Shown piece by piece: positions 52,101-61,400 of a stretch of DNA of 64,000 nucleotides. The translations under genes were made by a program, and so were the position numbers. The DNA is from Bacteroidota bacterium (GTDB lineage Bacteria; Bacteroidota; Ignavibacteria; Kapaibacteriales; HRBIN21). Position 1 is the first letter of the stretch. Each line of letters begins with the position of its first letter. The notes under the pieces are model-generated. The model was not told the origin of the DNA. It worked only from the letters and a program-made list of their open reading frames with translations, and searched no databases. The DNA lies in the NCBI GenBank assembly GCA_030550275.1, contig JAUQPR010000011.1, positions 1 to 64,000 of the forward strand, given 5' to 3'.

Positions 52101-52353
52101 CGCGCACATGGAACAGCCGCCGGAAGTGAGGCGTCAGATACACCAAGCCCTGCTGTGCATCCAGTTGGTAGTCCAGACCCGGCTGCAGTTGGTACAGCGA
52201 ATCCAGAAGGAGCTCCAGCTCCTGCACGAAGTGTACGCCCAGCGCCACCACGCTGTCGCCGGCTGTGAGGGTGCATTGCCGTTCGAGCTCGGGTAGCTGC
52301 CCGAAGAGTGCCACAGCACCGCTCAAGAGCACCACCACGCTGCCCGCGCGCAT
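49108..52353 (-). CDS. Large surface/outer-membrane beta-rich protein
   Basis: 1081 residues with signal peptide MRAGSVVVLLSGAVALFG. Residues 120-600 look beta-rich, with a conserved-looking unit YVDGILRERGEERDYVVDYLRAELFFRP and FRFVGLGKGEYEPG, close to a motif in FCB surface proteins that I recall but cannot name a family for. The C-terminal half (about 600-1081) is a long series of amphipathic strands (LQLQLGWDVSQLHNRFRSGER, AVTAELSSWQLRTRLRWE, WQFELERTLGALVLLLRYFGQRP) ending VRMSL, suggesting a large barrel. It lies after a lipoprotein gene (15-nt gap) and before ldcA. No function is claimed. Confidence 0.65.
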   Translation of the reverse strand: MRAGSVVVLLSGAVALFGQLPELERQCTLTAGDSVVALGVHFVQELELLLDSLYQLQPGLDYQLDAQQGLVYLTPHFRRLFHVRDTVVLVVHGSYIPLPLLSRRRAAAVERTARTGLPEQEPSAPLLQPRGMLSRGFSVQSGSAVALTSAVELQLQSQLPNGVSVSAQMSSQQLPLGATGASASLEQFDQLRLRLQSSHVQLELGTWQQPLLPGALQPPRRFHGIRTELHSGALSGSAVLGAAAGTPAVNHFFGSNGMQGPYRLRGASGEERIVIVPNSERVYVDGILRERGEERDYVVDYLRAELFFRPRCPISAASRITVEFEYTDESAAHTVMAFGAGARLGHSSQLRGTYVQENTTPFAELTDVEATDYRDGHFVGWSRAVRFVGRDSLSGRGLGWYRRRDTVIAGKELALWEYAPGSPEALYAVDFSYVGPQRGSYTLVAPGVFRFVGLGKGEYEPGRQVSLPMLRRLWSLSWEWQPLPMLQLQLGWDVSQLHNRFRSGERLAGDALRLQSRWNLLRDTSARSLLWESQAEWRSARFAEFGMRSPEVRRFWEDSAAEGSPTERLLLLQQLRYRTAELSATVGIGWARYGTLFHAGRYELHCAVHPTRSVSASLDGELVQSRTALQDGVLKRQRGNLTAAVTAELSSWQLRTRLRWECEPIGTDASRSLSADAILATALSDSLWLELPLQWRQIHGAGMLEERSIAAWLRWRRADLAGTTALGWRVFRSAARDEQFLTALTNGVWRFSAGQLQWNYELGHAFAAPVQLAYVRTIPGQGQYRWRGDLNGNGIADAEEFEPVPYGGDYALLRYAGEERTPGSRLRLQLHASVRPSGVLREYTALLSYEHLARRRALLQELLPLSASSPLLSWAQLHLEQQLSLHPLGTFEPSLQGRFWSALFRVLPERSDLHSGMEFRAGGGLPLTSVLRLLLELSLLQEQRQPASALLPASAFRGWQLQVQLPWQLLTSLQLVPQWQLLRGWAGEAASQPWAATTLGTGLRYCAPPLRAELNGQYRQRLQGTAAATPWRLGTLSQGWQWQFELERTLGALVLLLRYFGQRPHGAPWWHSLNGEVRMSL

Positions 52354-52368
52354 GCCTCCGCGGCGGCA

Positions 52369-53382
52369 TCACGATGTGGTAAAGCGCAGGCTCTGGAGCG
52401 AGCGTTCAAATACCGGACGGTACACCTGGGCTTCGGGGCGGTACCAGGTCAGCACAACCCGAAAGAGCCGGTTGCCCACCAGCGCGAAGTAAGCGCGCCC
52501 ATCCACCTGCGCGGCGGGTTGGTACTCCAGGTAGTAGGCAGTGACGCCTCCCAGGGTCGTCTGCACCGAGCGCGTTGCACGGTAGCGTGGACGGTTCTCC
52601 TCGACGATCTTCTCCAGGTTCCGCTGCTGAGAGGCGTCGAAGACGTCCACCTGGATAATGCAGTCGTTGCGGTCGCCCACAAAGCGCACCGAGAACAGCG
52701 CCGAAGGCACAGAGATGCGCTCGGCGCGGAAGTTCTCCGGCACCTGGATCGAGAAGCCCTGCCCAACGTAGTTCCGCAGGGTCTGCGACGGCGGAGCCGG
52801 TGCTGCAGGAGCCGGGGTTGGCGTCGCTACGGCGGGCTGCCGTGCCAGTTGGAGCGAACGCAGGATGTGGTCGAAGGTCTCCCGATACGCCGCAAAGGTG
52901 CCCCCGAAGGCGGCGAACTCCACAACGGTTGCCAGTTGGCTATCCGCCGTTGCAACGTAGAGCTCGCCTTCGGCTTGCCCATCGCGCAGAGGGAAGCTGT
53001 AGCGCAGCTTGCGCGCAGGGGCTCCCGATAAGGTCAGCGATTCCACCGGCGTGTACACCTCTTCGGCGAAGATCTTGCGCTCCTGCAGCAGGCTATCCAA
53101 GCTCTTGCCATTGAGCGGCAGCACAACGACCTCGATCTTTGCCGCAGCCGGTCCCTCTGCATCCCAGCGTACGAAGCGTTCCAGCGCTGCCTCGTTGGAG
53201 AGCACCAGGAGGTTCTCCCCTGCCGAAGAGCGCACGTGCCAGTTCTTGGGATACTCCAGCGAGAAGCCCACGACCGGATCGGTGTACCGCTGGAACCCCT
53301 CGACGGGAGCTGCTTGCGGAGCGCGGCGGCAGCCCCACACCATCACCGTGCATGCAATGCACAGCCATACGCCATACCGCAT
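52369..53382 (-). CDS. Lipoprotein with two PsbP-like domains
   Basis: 337 residues. N-terminal lipoprotein signal MRYGVWLCIACTVMVWGCRR (lipobox-like, C18, though W at -2 is unusual). Two similar halves joined by an Ala/Pro linker (about 175-195): YTDPVVGFSLEYPKNWHV and NYVGQGFSIQVPENFRA, each followed by beta-strands and a helix near the end (FDHILRSLQLAR; FERSLQSLRFTTS). This fits a duplicated PsbP/DUF1795-like fold. Role unknown. A one-mismatch element TATTTTCG (53423-53430) lies about 41 nt upstream. Confidence 0.7.
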   Translation of the reverse strand: MRYGVWLCIACTVMVWGCRRAPQAAPVEGFQRYTDPVVGFSLEYPKNWHVRSSAGENLLVLSNEAALERFVRWDAEGPAAAKIEVVVLPLNGKSLDSLLQERKIFAEEVYTPVESLTLSGAPARKLRYSFPLRDGQAEGELYVATADSQLATVVEFAAFGGTFAAYRETFDHILRSLQLARQPAVATPTPAPAAPAPPSQTLRNYVGQGFSIQVPENFRAERISVPSALFSVRFVGDRNDCIIQVDVFDASQQRNLEKIVEENRPRYRATRSVQTTLGGVTAYYLEYQPAAQVDGRAYFALVGNRLFRVVLTWYRPEAQVYRPVFERSLQSLRFTTS

Positions 53383-53449
53383 CGTACAGTATCCTCAGTA
53401 GTGCCACTCTTGCCGACGGGTGCGAAAATACACAAAACCACTGCGGGCA

Positions 53450-54706
53450 TCACATGCCCAGCCACTGCATGAGCAGCAGCGCGCCGAAACCGGCACCGTA
53501 GCCCAGCAGCGCCAGCGGTCCGATTCGGCTGGCATACCAGAAGAACTCCAAGCCTTCGGCATTCATGGCAACCACTCCGGCTGCCGAGCCGATGACCAGG
53601 AGGCTCCCGCCGGTGCCGACCGCATAGGCCAGGAGCATCCACAACTCGTGATTGGGCGGCAGCATGGCGTACATCTTCATGCAGGCGGCCGTCAGCGGGA
53701 CATTGTCCACAATTGCCGAAAGCAGCCCCATGATGCCCATGAGCGCCTCCTTGGAGGGCAGCTCTTGGTCCAGCCATTGTGCCAGCGCCGAGAGCATCCC
53801 GGCGCTCTCCAAAGCGTCAACCGCCAGCAGGATGCCCACGAAGAAGAGCAGGCTCGACAGGTCTATCTGGCTGAGCGCAACGCGGAAGCGCAGATGCTCC
53901 CGTTCGCTGGAGCGCCCATGGAGCAGCTCCGTCAGCAGCCACAGCAGCCCAACGGCAAGGAATGCGCCGAAGACCGGCGGCAATCCCGTGAGCATGTGGA
54001 AGATGGGCACCGACAGCAGCCCCCCAATGCCCGCCAGCAGGATCGTGCGAGCATGCGGAGCTGGCGGTGGAGCGTTCGGAACAGCCTCCAGCGGGACCCG
54101 CCGCAGCGAAAGGGCAACCAGCGCGCCGGGCAGCAACACCGTTAGGAGCGCCGGCAACAGCAGCGTCCGGACCAGTGCCTCCGTCTGCACATGCCCGCCC
54201 AGCCACAGCATCGTGGTCGTTACATCCCCGATGGGCGACCAGGCGCCTCCGGCGTTGGCGGCGATGATGAGCAAACCCGCCAGAACTCGGCGAAGCTCGG
54301 CTGCGGGAACCCTGCTGCGCAGCAGCCCCAGCATGACCAGCGTCGTGGTGAGATTATCGATGACCGCCGAGAGCAGGAAGCCCATCAGTGCAAAGCCAAC
54401 TACCAGCGCCGGCAGCCGACGCGATGGGAGCAGCTTCCCCAGAAGGGCAAATCCCTGATGGGCTTGGATGAGCTCCACGATTGCCATCGCGCACAGCAGG
54501 AAGAACACAATTCCGGCAATGCCTGCCATGTGCTCTGAGAGTGCCTTCAACAGCGGTGCCCGCCGCTCCGGACTCCATAGCAGCACCACACCCCAGCACG
54601 CCACCCCGGTCAGCAGCGCCAGCGCACTCTTGTTCAGCCGCAGAGGGTGCTCCAGGGCAATCAGAATGTAGCCCAGCAGGAACAGTGCCACAAGCACAGC
54701 AGCCAT
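53450..54706 (-). CDS. nhaD: Na+/H+ antiporter, NhaD family
   Basis: 418 residues with 10-12 membrane helices throughout. NhaD signatures: FLLSAVIDNLTTTLVMLGLL, ANAGGAWSPIGDVTTTMLWLG, and LLSAIVDNVPLTAACMKMY, with the conserved DN pairs and TT segments that form the ion pathway. Exchanges Na+ (or Li+) for protons. It lies between the FAH gene (9 nt) and a lipoprotein gene (67 nt). Confidence 0.94.
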   Translation of the reverse strand: MAAVLVALFLLGYILIALEHPLRLNKSALALLTGVACWGVVLLWSPERRAPLLKALSEHMAGIAGIVFFLLCAMAIVELIQAHQGFALLGKLLPSRRLPALVVGFALMGFLLSAVIDNLTTTLVMLGLLRSRVPAAELRRVLAGLLIIAANAGGAWSPIGDVTTTMLWLGGHVQTEALVRTLLLPALLTVLLPGALVALSLRRVPLEAVPNAPPPAPHARTILLAGIGGLLSVPIFHMLTGLPPVFGAFLAVGLLWLLTELLHGRSSEREHLRFRVALSQIDLSSLLFFVGILLAVDALESAGMLSALAQWLDQELPSKEALMGIMGLLSAIVDNVPLTAACMKMYAMLPPNHELWMLLAYAVGTGGSLLVIGSAAGVVAMNAEGLEFFWYASRIGPLALLGYGAGFGALLLMQWLGM

Positions 54707-54715
54707 TGGCAGCGC

Positions 54716-55762
54716 TCACTCCGATGGCGCAGACGCTGGGTCCTCCAGCACGATGACGTTGCGCAGCGTCCCCAGGCGCTCGATGGCAAGCTCGACCACA
54801 TCGCCCGGGCGGAGCCACCGAGGCGTGGGGAAAGCCCCAGTGCCGTTGAGCTCCAGCAGGCAGCCCGTTCCGCACGTTCCGGAGCCGATGACCTCACCAG
54901 GGCGCAGCCAGACACCGTAGCTTGCGCGCTCGATGATCTGGGCAAAGGTCCAGCTCATCTCCGCCAGGTTGGCATCGGAGAGCTGCTCGCCATTGACGAA
55001 TGCCCGCATCCGCAGGGCGTAGCGGTTGCCGACCTCGCTGGGAGTGGTAACATCGGCGAGCTCCTCCGGGGTGACCAGCCAGGGACCAAACGAGGTGGCA
55101 AAATCCTTGCCTTTGGCAGGACCCAGATTGAGCTTCATCTCCTGAGCCTGCAGTTCGCGCGCGCTCCAGTCGTTCATAATCATGAAGCCGGCGATGAAGC
55201 GGTCGGCAGCGTGGGCGGGGATGTTCCTGCCCATGCGCCCGAGCACGATGGCGCACTCCAGCTCAAAGTCCAGTCGCTCCAGGTGAAGGGGCTGTACGAC
55301 GACCGGACCGGGTCCGGTGACGGCGTGGTGGTTGCTGAAGTAGAAGACCGGGAACTGGTCGAACTCCGGAATCATCGGCAGCCCACGGCTGCGCCGGGCA
55401 GCTTCCACATGCTGCCGAAAGGCATAGCCATCGCGCACGGAGCGGGGATTGGGCAACGGTGCTTGCAATTGTACTGCATTGGCGGGGAAGGCGCAGCCCG
55501 CTTCCGCAAGCAGAGCCACCCGCGCCGATGCCCATTCCTGCAATCGCAGCAGCTCCGGGTAGGTGAGCTCCCAGGCATCCAGAAGCTCCAGCACAGTTGC
55601 CGGAAGCTGTGGCAGTTGCAGCGGCGCCGCACTGCGTCGGGCAAGCTGGTGCGTGGCGGCGATATCGAGCACTGTTCCGCCATCGCTCTCGGGAGCCGAT
55701 GGCTCAATGAGCAGGAGCCCTGCTCGGTCGCAGAGTCCGAGCCGGTAGGTGACCAGTTTCAT
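54716..55762 (-). CDS. Fumarylacetoacetate hydrolase (FAH) family protein
   Basis: 348 residues. N-terminal half about 130 residues as in the two-domain FAH type: MKLVTYRLGLCDRAGLLLI. Then the FAH core: SVRDGYAFRQHVEAARRSRG, FPVFYFSNHHAVTGPGP, and the metal ligands in LDFELECAIVLG (E, E) with IAGFMIMNDWSARELQ (D). KGKDFATSFGPWLVTPEEL and GSGTCGTGCLLELNG complete it. It likely cleaves a beta-diketone such as fumarylacetoacetate, or a related acid in aromatic catabolism; the exact substrate is unproven. 9 nt upstream of nhaD. Confidence 0.9.
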   Translation of the reverse strand: MKLVTYRLGLCDRAGLLLIEPSAPESDGGTVLDIAATHQLARRSAAPLQLPQLPATVLELLDAWELTYPELLRLQEWASARVALLAEAGCAFPANAVQLQAPLPNPRSVRDGYAFRQHVEAARRSRGLPMIPEFDQFPVFYFSNHHAVTGPGPVVVQPLHLERLDFELECAIVLGRMGRNIPAHAADRFIAGFMIMNDWSARELQAQEMKLNLGPAKGKDFATSFGPWLVTPEELADVTTPSEVGNRYALRMRAFVNGEQLSDANLAEMSWTFAQIIERASYGVWLRPGEVIGSGTCGTGCLLELNGTGAFPTPRWLRPGDVVELAIERLGTLRNVIVLEDPASAPSE

Positions 55763-55786
55763 GGAGCGGCAGGGGGTTGTTCGACC

Positions 55787-57238
55787 TTATCGCTGAAGGG
55801 CATGCTGGAGCGAGAGCAGTCCAATGCTCCCGAAGCCCAGCAGGAAGAGGAACTGGAAGGGCAGGGCAGCCAGCTCGGCATGGTACAGCGAGACGCCAAT
55901 TCCCACGGCAAAGTACAGCGCCAGCAGGAGCTCGGCAAACACCAAGGGGTCGATCCGCCGGGGAGCGTACCTTTTGTCCTGCCACCGCTCGCCGCTGCGG
56001 AGGATATTGTACTTCGGGGTTCGGACGAACTCCGTGCGCTTGCCCAGCAGGGCTTCAATGACGGCGCGGGTGTTGTTGACGGCAAAGCCCATGCTTCCCG
56101 CCATGAAGATGGGGAAGAAGAGCAGGCGGCGCTGCCAATCCCAGTGAATCGCCCGCTGGGCGTAGAGGTAGAACAGGAAGGTGCCGATGGCTGCCAGCAC
56201 AAAGACCGACAGCGCGGTGAAGTAGCCGTCGTAGCCGCTGAGCGTGTTCTTGAGCACCACAATCGGCACATTCAGCACCGCCACAAGCAGGATGAAGGGG
56301 AAGACGATGTTGCTCGTCAGATGCACGGTGGCTTCCAGCTTGATGCGCAGCGGAAGCGAGGAGCGCCAGAGGAGCGGGAGCAGCTTCCGGGCGACCTCGA
56401 CAGCGCCCTTTGTCCAGCGGTACTGCTGCGATTTGAGCGCGTTGATGTCCACCGGCAGCTCCGCCGGGGTGGTGACGTTGTTGAGGAAGACGAACTTCCA
56501 TCCCCGGAGCTGGGCGCGGTAGCTGAGGTCGAGATCTTCGGCAAGCGTGTCCGTGTGCCAGTTGCCGGCATCTTCGATGCAAGCGCGGCGCCAGACACCA
56601 GCCGTGCCGTTGAAGTTGATGAAGAACCCAGCACGGTTGCGCGTGGTCTGCTCCAGAGCGAAATGCCCGTCCAGCGCCAGCGCCTGCGCCCGCGTCAGCA
56701 GCGAGTAGTCCTCGTTGAGATGCTCCCAGCGGGTCTGGACCATGCCCACGCGGGGATCGGCAAAGTAGGGGAGCGTCTTGCGTAGGAAGTCCGGTCGGGG
56801 AACGAAATCGGCATCGAAGATGGCGATGAACTCCCCGCGGGCGCGCTCCAGCCCGTAGCGGAGCGCACCGGCTTTGTAGCCTTCGCGCGAATTGCGCCGC
56901 AGATGGACAATGTCAATGCCCTGTGCGCGGTAGTGCTGGACCAGGCGCGCAATGAGCTCGGTCGTCTCATCGGTGGAGTCGTCCAGGACCTGGATCTCCA
57001 ATCGATCGCGCGGATACTCCATCGCGCAGACAGCGCGCAGGAGGCGTTCGACGACGTAGTACTCGTTGTAGATGGGCAGTTGGACGGTCACCATCGGGAA
57101 CTCCTGCAGCGGCGGGGCTTGTGGCGAGGGCGATCGGCTGGTGCGCACGTAGTAGTAGACCATCACCAGGCTGTGGATGCCGAAGAGGAAGAGCACACTC
57201 AGCGCTGCCGTGTACAGCCCAAGCAGGACGATTTCCAT
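55787..57238 (-). CDS. Glycosyltransferase family 2, membrane-bound
   Basis: 483 residues. An N-terminal membrane helix precedes a GT2 domain: VTVQLPIYNEYYVVERLLRAV, QVLDDSTDET, AIFDADFVPRPDFL (DxD), LAEDLDLSYRAQLRGW (acceptor D) and the QQYRW motif at SQQYRWTKGAVEVARK. Four to five C-terminal membrane helices follow, as in cellulose-synthase-like processive enzymes. Makes or extends a polysaccharide or glycolipid on the inner membrane. No PilZ domain is seen. Sits between lptE (27 nt) and the FAH gene (24 nt). Confidence 0.93.
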   Translation of the reverse strand: MEIVLLGLYTAALSVLFLFGIHSLVMVYYYVRTSRSPSPQAPPLQEFPMVTVQLPIYNEYYVVERLLRAVCAMEYPRDRLEIQVLDDSTDETTELIARLVQHYRAQGIDIVHLRRNSREGYKAGALRYGLERARGEFIAIFDADFVPRPDFLRKTLPYFADPRVGMVQTRWEHLNEDYSLLTRAQALALDGHFALEQTTRNRAGFFINFNGTAGVWRRACIEDAGNWHTDTLAEDLDLSYRAQLRGWKFVFLNNVTTPAELPVDINALKSQQYRWTKGAVEVARKLLPLLWRSSLPLRIKLEATVHLTSNIVFPFILLVAVLNVPIVVLKNTLSGYDGYFTALSVFVLAAIGTFLFYLYAQRAIHWDWQRRLLFFPIFMAGSMGFAVNNTRAVIEALLGKRTEFVRTPKYNILRSGERWQDKRYAPRRIDPLVFAELLLALYFAVGIGVSLYHAELAALPFQFLFLLGFGSIGLLSLQHALQR

Positions 57239-57265
57239 GTGATGGCGCTTCCGGGGTTGTGAGAC

Positions 57266-57778
57266 CTACCAGAAGGCAAGGACTGCCGAGGCGATGTTCT
57301 CCACCAGGGCATCCAGAGCGGCGAAGGCGGCACGGTCGCGGGCGGCTTGCCCGCCGCTGATGTCGTAGAGCTCGCTCCAGGCAAAGCTCCGACGCCAAAC
57401 CGTTCGCCGCTGCACGGCATCGTAGAACTCGGCTGTCAACTGAATCTCCAGCCGCCGCTCCCGCTCCCGCTCGCCCGGGCGTACGGTTACCGTCACCTCG
57501 CGAATGCTTTGCAACTGTACGCTCAGCCGAGCATCGGCATCACCGCTGACCAACTGCAGCGCCGTCTCGCGCTGGAAGCGCTCCAGAAGCCGCTGTACAA
57601 GGTACTCTCGGTATGCCGGAACCCCAAAGCCGCTGTTGTCCACGACCGGACTCAATGCCACGGTGCGCAGATGGGGCGGGAGCGCCCCGCCCGTGAAGGA
57701 GTAACATCCTGCCAGGGCGCAACTTACGCACAGGGTGATGAGCAAGCGCTGAGCGCTTTCTGAAAGCCCCGTCATCAT
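57266..57778 (-). CDS. LPS-assembly lipoprotein, LptE-like
   Basis: 170 residues. Lipoprotein signal with lipobox ALAGC (C25). GCYSFTGGALPPHLRTVALSPVVDNSG and ARLSVQLQSIREVTVTVRPGERERERRLEIQLTAEFYD fit the Bacteroidota LptE family (COG-level LptE). It plugs the LptD barrel and delivers LPS to the surface. The ATG has two Met codons in a row (57773-57778). The first overlaps the MBL stop. lptD is not in the window. Confidence 0.82.
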   Translation of the reverse strand: MMTGLSESAQRLLITLCVSCALAGCYSFTGGALPPHLRTVALSPVVDNSGFGVPAYREYLVQRLLERFQRETALQLVSGDADARLSVQLQSIREVTVTVRPGERERERRLEIQLTAEFYDAVQRRTVWRRSFAWSELYDISGGQAARDRAAFAALDALVENIASAVLAFW

Positions 57779-58473
57779 TGCTTTTGCCCGAGCGCCGCCT
57801 GCACAAAGGGGTTGGAGCGCAGCTCCTCCTGCAGCGTCGTCGGCGGTCCGTGACCGGGGTAGATGCGGAACTCCCCCGGCAGCGGGAGAAGCTGCGTCCG
57901 CAGCGATTCGAGCAACTGCTCGAAGTTCCCCCCGGGCAGGTCCGTTCGCCCAATGCTGCCGGCAAAGAGTGTGTCACCGGCGAACACGATCTGGCGCCGT
58001 TCCTCTACGAAGCAGACGCTCCCCTGGGTATGCCCTGGGGTGAAGCGCACCTCCAGCTCCCAAGCGCCCGAAGCCGAGCGGAGCCGTTGCCCGTGCTCCA
58101 GCAGCAGGTCGGGTTCGACCGGCTCCAAGGGCAGGGGAATTCCCAGCAGGCGCAGTTCGGTGTCATCGCGCAGCCGGTAAGCGTCCGCCGGATGCACGGC
58201 GACCAGGGCAGCGGTGAGCCGGCGCAGCTCGGCAACATCGGCGATATGGTCCCAGTGCGAGTGCGTCAGCAGGATGTGCGTAATCCGCACCCCGTGCTGG
58301 CGGGCAAGCTGTTCGTACGCCGTTGCGCTCCCCAGCGGTGCGTCGATCACCCACGCCTGCCCGGCAGGACGGTCCAGCAGCAGGTACCCGAGCGTGGCAA
58401 AGGGTCCGGCTTCGACGGCGAAGAGCTCCGGCGCACAGGGGCGTACTTCGGTCGGCGTCCAAAACTCCCACAT
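57775..58473 (-). CDS. MBL-fold metallo-hydrolase (glyoxalase II-like)
   Basis: 232 residues from the ATG at 58473. Metallo-beta-lactamase fold with the binuclear motif THSHWDHIADV (HxHxDH), GHTQGSVCFV, FAGDTLFAGSIGR and YPGHGP. Similar to glyoxalase II and other thioester hydrolases, but shorter than true GlxII and without its C-terminal helical domain. Overlaps lptE by 4 nt (ATGA-like) and follows the 1561-residue gene by 11 nt. Substrate unknown. Confidence 0.92.
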   Translation of the reverse strand: MWEFWTPTEVRPCAPELFAVEAGPFATLGYLLLDRPAGQAWVIDAPLGSATAYEQLARQHGVRITHILLTHSHWDHIADVAELRRLTAALVAVHPADAYRLRDDTELRLLGIPLPLEPVEPDLLLEHGQRLRSASGAWELEVRFTPGHTQGSVCFVEERRQIVFAGDTLFAGSIGRTDLPGGNFEQLLESLRTQLLPLPGEFRIYPGHGPPTTLQEELRSNPFVQAALGQKQ

Positions 58474-58484
58474 GGGCTTCTCCG

Positions 58485-61400
58485 CTACCACACCAGCACG
58501 ATGTGTGTGAACACCTCCGAAGGCGTCCACAGCCGAATCCCGTACACTCCGGCGGGAGGCGCCGGAATGGACCACGAGCGCCGATGCGGCGCAGCGGTGT
58601 GCTCCTCCCATTCCCACGCAGCGATGCGCCGCCCTTGCACGGTGTAGAGCTCCACTCGGTAGGCACCGCGTTCGCTGCCGGAGGTCTCAATCCTCAATGC
58701 ACCGTCCTGCTGCGACACGTTGATCGCGGCGGAGCCGGCGGGCTGCAGCAACCGAGGTCCTCCCTCGGTGCAGAGCCCCACCAAGCGCAATTGCCCATCG
58801 GCGCGCTCGGTCTGGCTGCTGAGGAGCCCGTCGTCCCAGAGGAAGCTGCTGAGCTGCAGCGGGGTGGCTTCGCGTGCTCCGAGCAGCACATCCCCTACAA
58901 GCTCGGCGATGACCGCCCTACCGGCTGTGAGGCTATCCAACTGCAGCAGGGCGATTGCGGTTTCGCCCTGTCGCTCCTGGCGCAGGAGCCTTCCGCGGGC
59001 AACACCGCGCAGGAGGAAGAGCGTGGGGTCGTAGCGGATCTCCGCCGTTGCCGCATGCCAGCTTGCGATGCCCTCGGCTGCCAGGTAGAGCGGGATGCGG
59101 AAGCCCCGTGCCCATGGGGTTGCCTGGGTATCGGGAAGCCAGACTCGAATGCGCGCGGGCGCGGCACCGCTCCCCTCCAGTATCAACTGCCGTTCCTCCG
59201 GACAGGGCGCTCCGACGAAGAGCACCAGCGTATCGGCAAAGCTGCCAGGCGAAAGCGGTTGGAAGGCGACCGTGAGCACGAGCTGCTCCCCTTGAGCAAG
59301 GAAGCGTGGCAGTGCCGGGGCTTGGGAGATGGAAAATTCCGCCCCGCGGCGCAGGCGCAGCGAATCAACACGGATGGGCAACTCCCCGGCATTGCTGATG
59401 GTGACAAGCTGCTGCGCCCTCTGCCCCTGCGGAAGCGTTCCGAACCGGAGCTGCTCCGGAGCGCTCAGCAGCGGGGTCCGGCGCCGTCCGCTCAGCAGAA
59501 CCTGCAGCTCCAGAGAGCGCGTGCCCAAGCGCACCTGCAGTTCGACTCGGGCGGATTTCTCCCCATCGGGTGTCTGCTGCGGAGCAAAGCGCACCGGAAG
59601 GGAGAGAGTCTCCCCCGGAGCAATCTGTGCCGGAAGCGCTGGGGTGAGGACCGTAAAGACCGCCGCATCCGACCCCGCAAGGGCAATCCCCTCCAGCCAA
59701 AGCGTATCAGCGCTGCGGTTGCTGATACGCAGCGTATCCCAGCGCTCCTCGCACAGCGCTACGGTGCCGAAGGAGAGCGCGTTAGTGTAGGCAATCTCCT
59801 CGCCGATGACGTTGGCGAAGAGCTCCACCAGGCTGGTGTCGCGGCAGGGCTCTTCGAGCACGAACTGCAGCCGGGCATATAGCGGACCCAGGCGGCGGGC
59901 AGCAACCGTCAGCTCGAACTCCTGTGTTGCCGCCGGTGCGACGGTTGCCTGCTGCGGCGAAACGGTAACATCCGGATGGGAGCTCACCACCGCGCTCACC
60001 CGCTGCGGGCGCAGCAGGAGGTTCCGCCCCGTCAGCTGCGCCGTGCGCACCTCGCCGAGCGTGAGCGTACCTAACTGCACAGCCGCCGGTATCGCGATGA
60101 AGGGCAGAACCCGTTCGGCTCGGAGTTCGACGACCAACTGCTGCACCAGGGAGTCCTCGACGGGGATGACCAACTGCGCCGTCTTCATCCCAAGCTCCGC
60201 CCCGGGCGAGCTCTGCACGATGTAGATGGCGGTATCGCCTGGGCGCAGCTGCGTGGGAACTCGGGGCTGCACAATGAGCATGAAGGCGTCGGCATCGGGA
60301 CCCACGATGGACGCCGCCCGCGGCAAGCCGAGGGGAACGTCGCCGGTGTTGAACAGCAGGACCGTATCCGTGCGCCGATCGCAGCGGCTGAGCTGCCCGA
60401 AATCCAGCGTGGAGCGGCTCAGTTGGAGCTCCGCGCGGACACCCGTGCCACTGAGCAGGAGTCGGACGGTGTCTGGGCAACCGCTATCGGCGCGCTCTGC
60501 AACGATGCGCAGCTCGATAGCGTCGGTCTGTGCTGCCACTGGTGCGTAGCTAAACCGCAGACGCAATTCCTGCTGCGGCAGCAGCAGCACGGGGAGTTGC
60601 GGTTGCACGGATTCCAATTGGAACGGGGCAGCAACCGGCGGGAGAGCCCGAATCCAGGCTGCCGAAGGACCCCGATTGTGCACACTCACGGTGAGGTAGG
60701 CGCGCGTCCCGACCCGTACCTGACCGAATTGCCCCGAGCCCTGGAGCGTCAGCGTAGTCCGCAGCCCCAAAGCCCGTAGCCAGACAGTGTCTGCCGATAC
60801 CGGGCATTCGAGCAGCTCGGCGATGAGGGCGCCTTCGAGCTGCCCTACACCTCCGGAGCGGGCGATGACGGTGATGGGGCGATGCTGCCCAGGCGGAATC
60901 TGCAGCGGTGTGCCTGGTGCAACGGTGAAGTACGCCGCCGCTGTGCTGCGGAGCCGCACAGTAATTGGGCGCGCAGTGGGGTTGTATGCGTCCACGCCCC
61001 AGGTCTGCTCCTCTCCGGGGCAGAGGGTGCCAAGCTCGAGCGTGTCCAGCGGTGTGCCGGAGCCGTCGAGCAGCGTTACTCGGAGCGAGTCCTTCCAGAC
61101 CTCGTAGGCGATGCGCCAAGGCGAACCCGCGGTGGTGGTGTCCGTGTGCACAATGGCAAGCGTATCCGAGAACAAGCCCGCCGGTGCTGGTGCGCGGAAG
61201 GCAACGATGACGGGGAGCGAATCTCCCGGCGCAACCCACAGCGGCAGTGAGCTCGGCGCGGGGGAGAGCACTCGGAAGCCTGCAGTGCCGCGCCGGAAGA
61301 AGATTACGCGAACCTGCAGCGGCGCATCCCCCAGGTTGCGGAGCTGGACTGTATCGAGCCGCTCCTCCGAGGCGCACAGCAGTGTATCGAGCGTGCGCCG

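Noticed and set aside
53445-53459. GGGCAT-CAC-ATGCCC palindrome at the end of nhaD as a terminator
   Set aside because: 6-bp stem with a 3-nt loop and no T-run; weak and partly inside coding sequence.
54647-56785. 712-codon open frame on the plus strand, antisense to nhaD, FAH and GT2 genes
   Set aside because: The three minus-strand genes have strong domain motifs and tight spacing. In GC-rich DNA with this codon use a long antisense frame is expected; the translation is Gln/Arg/His-rich without motifs.
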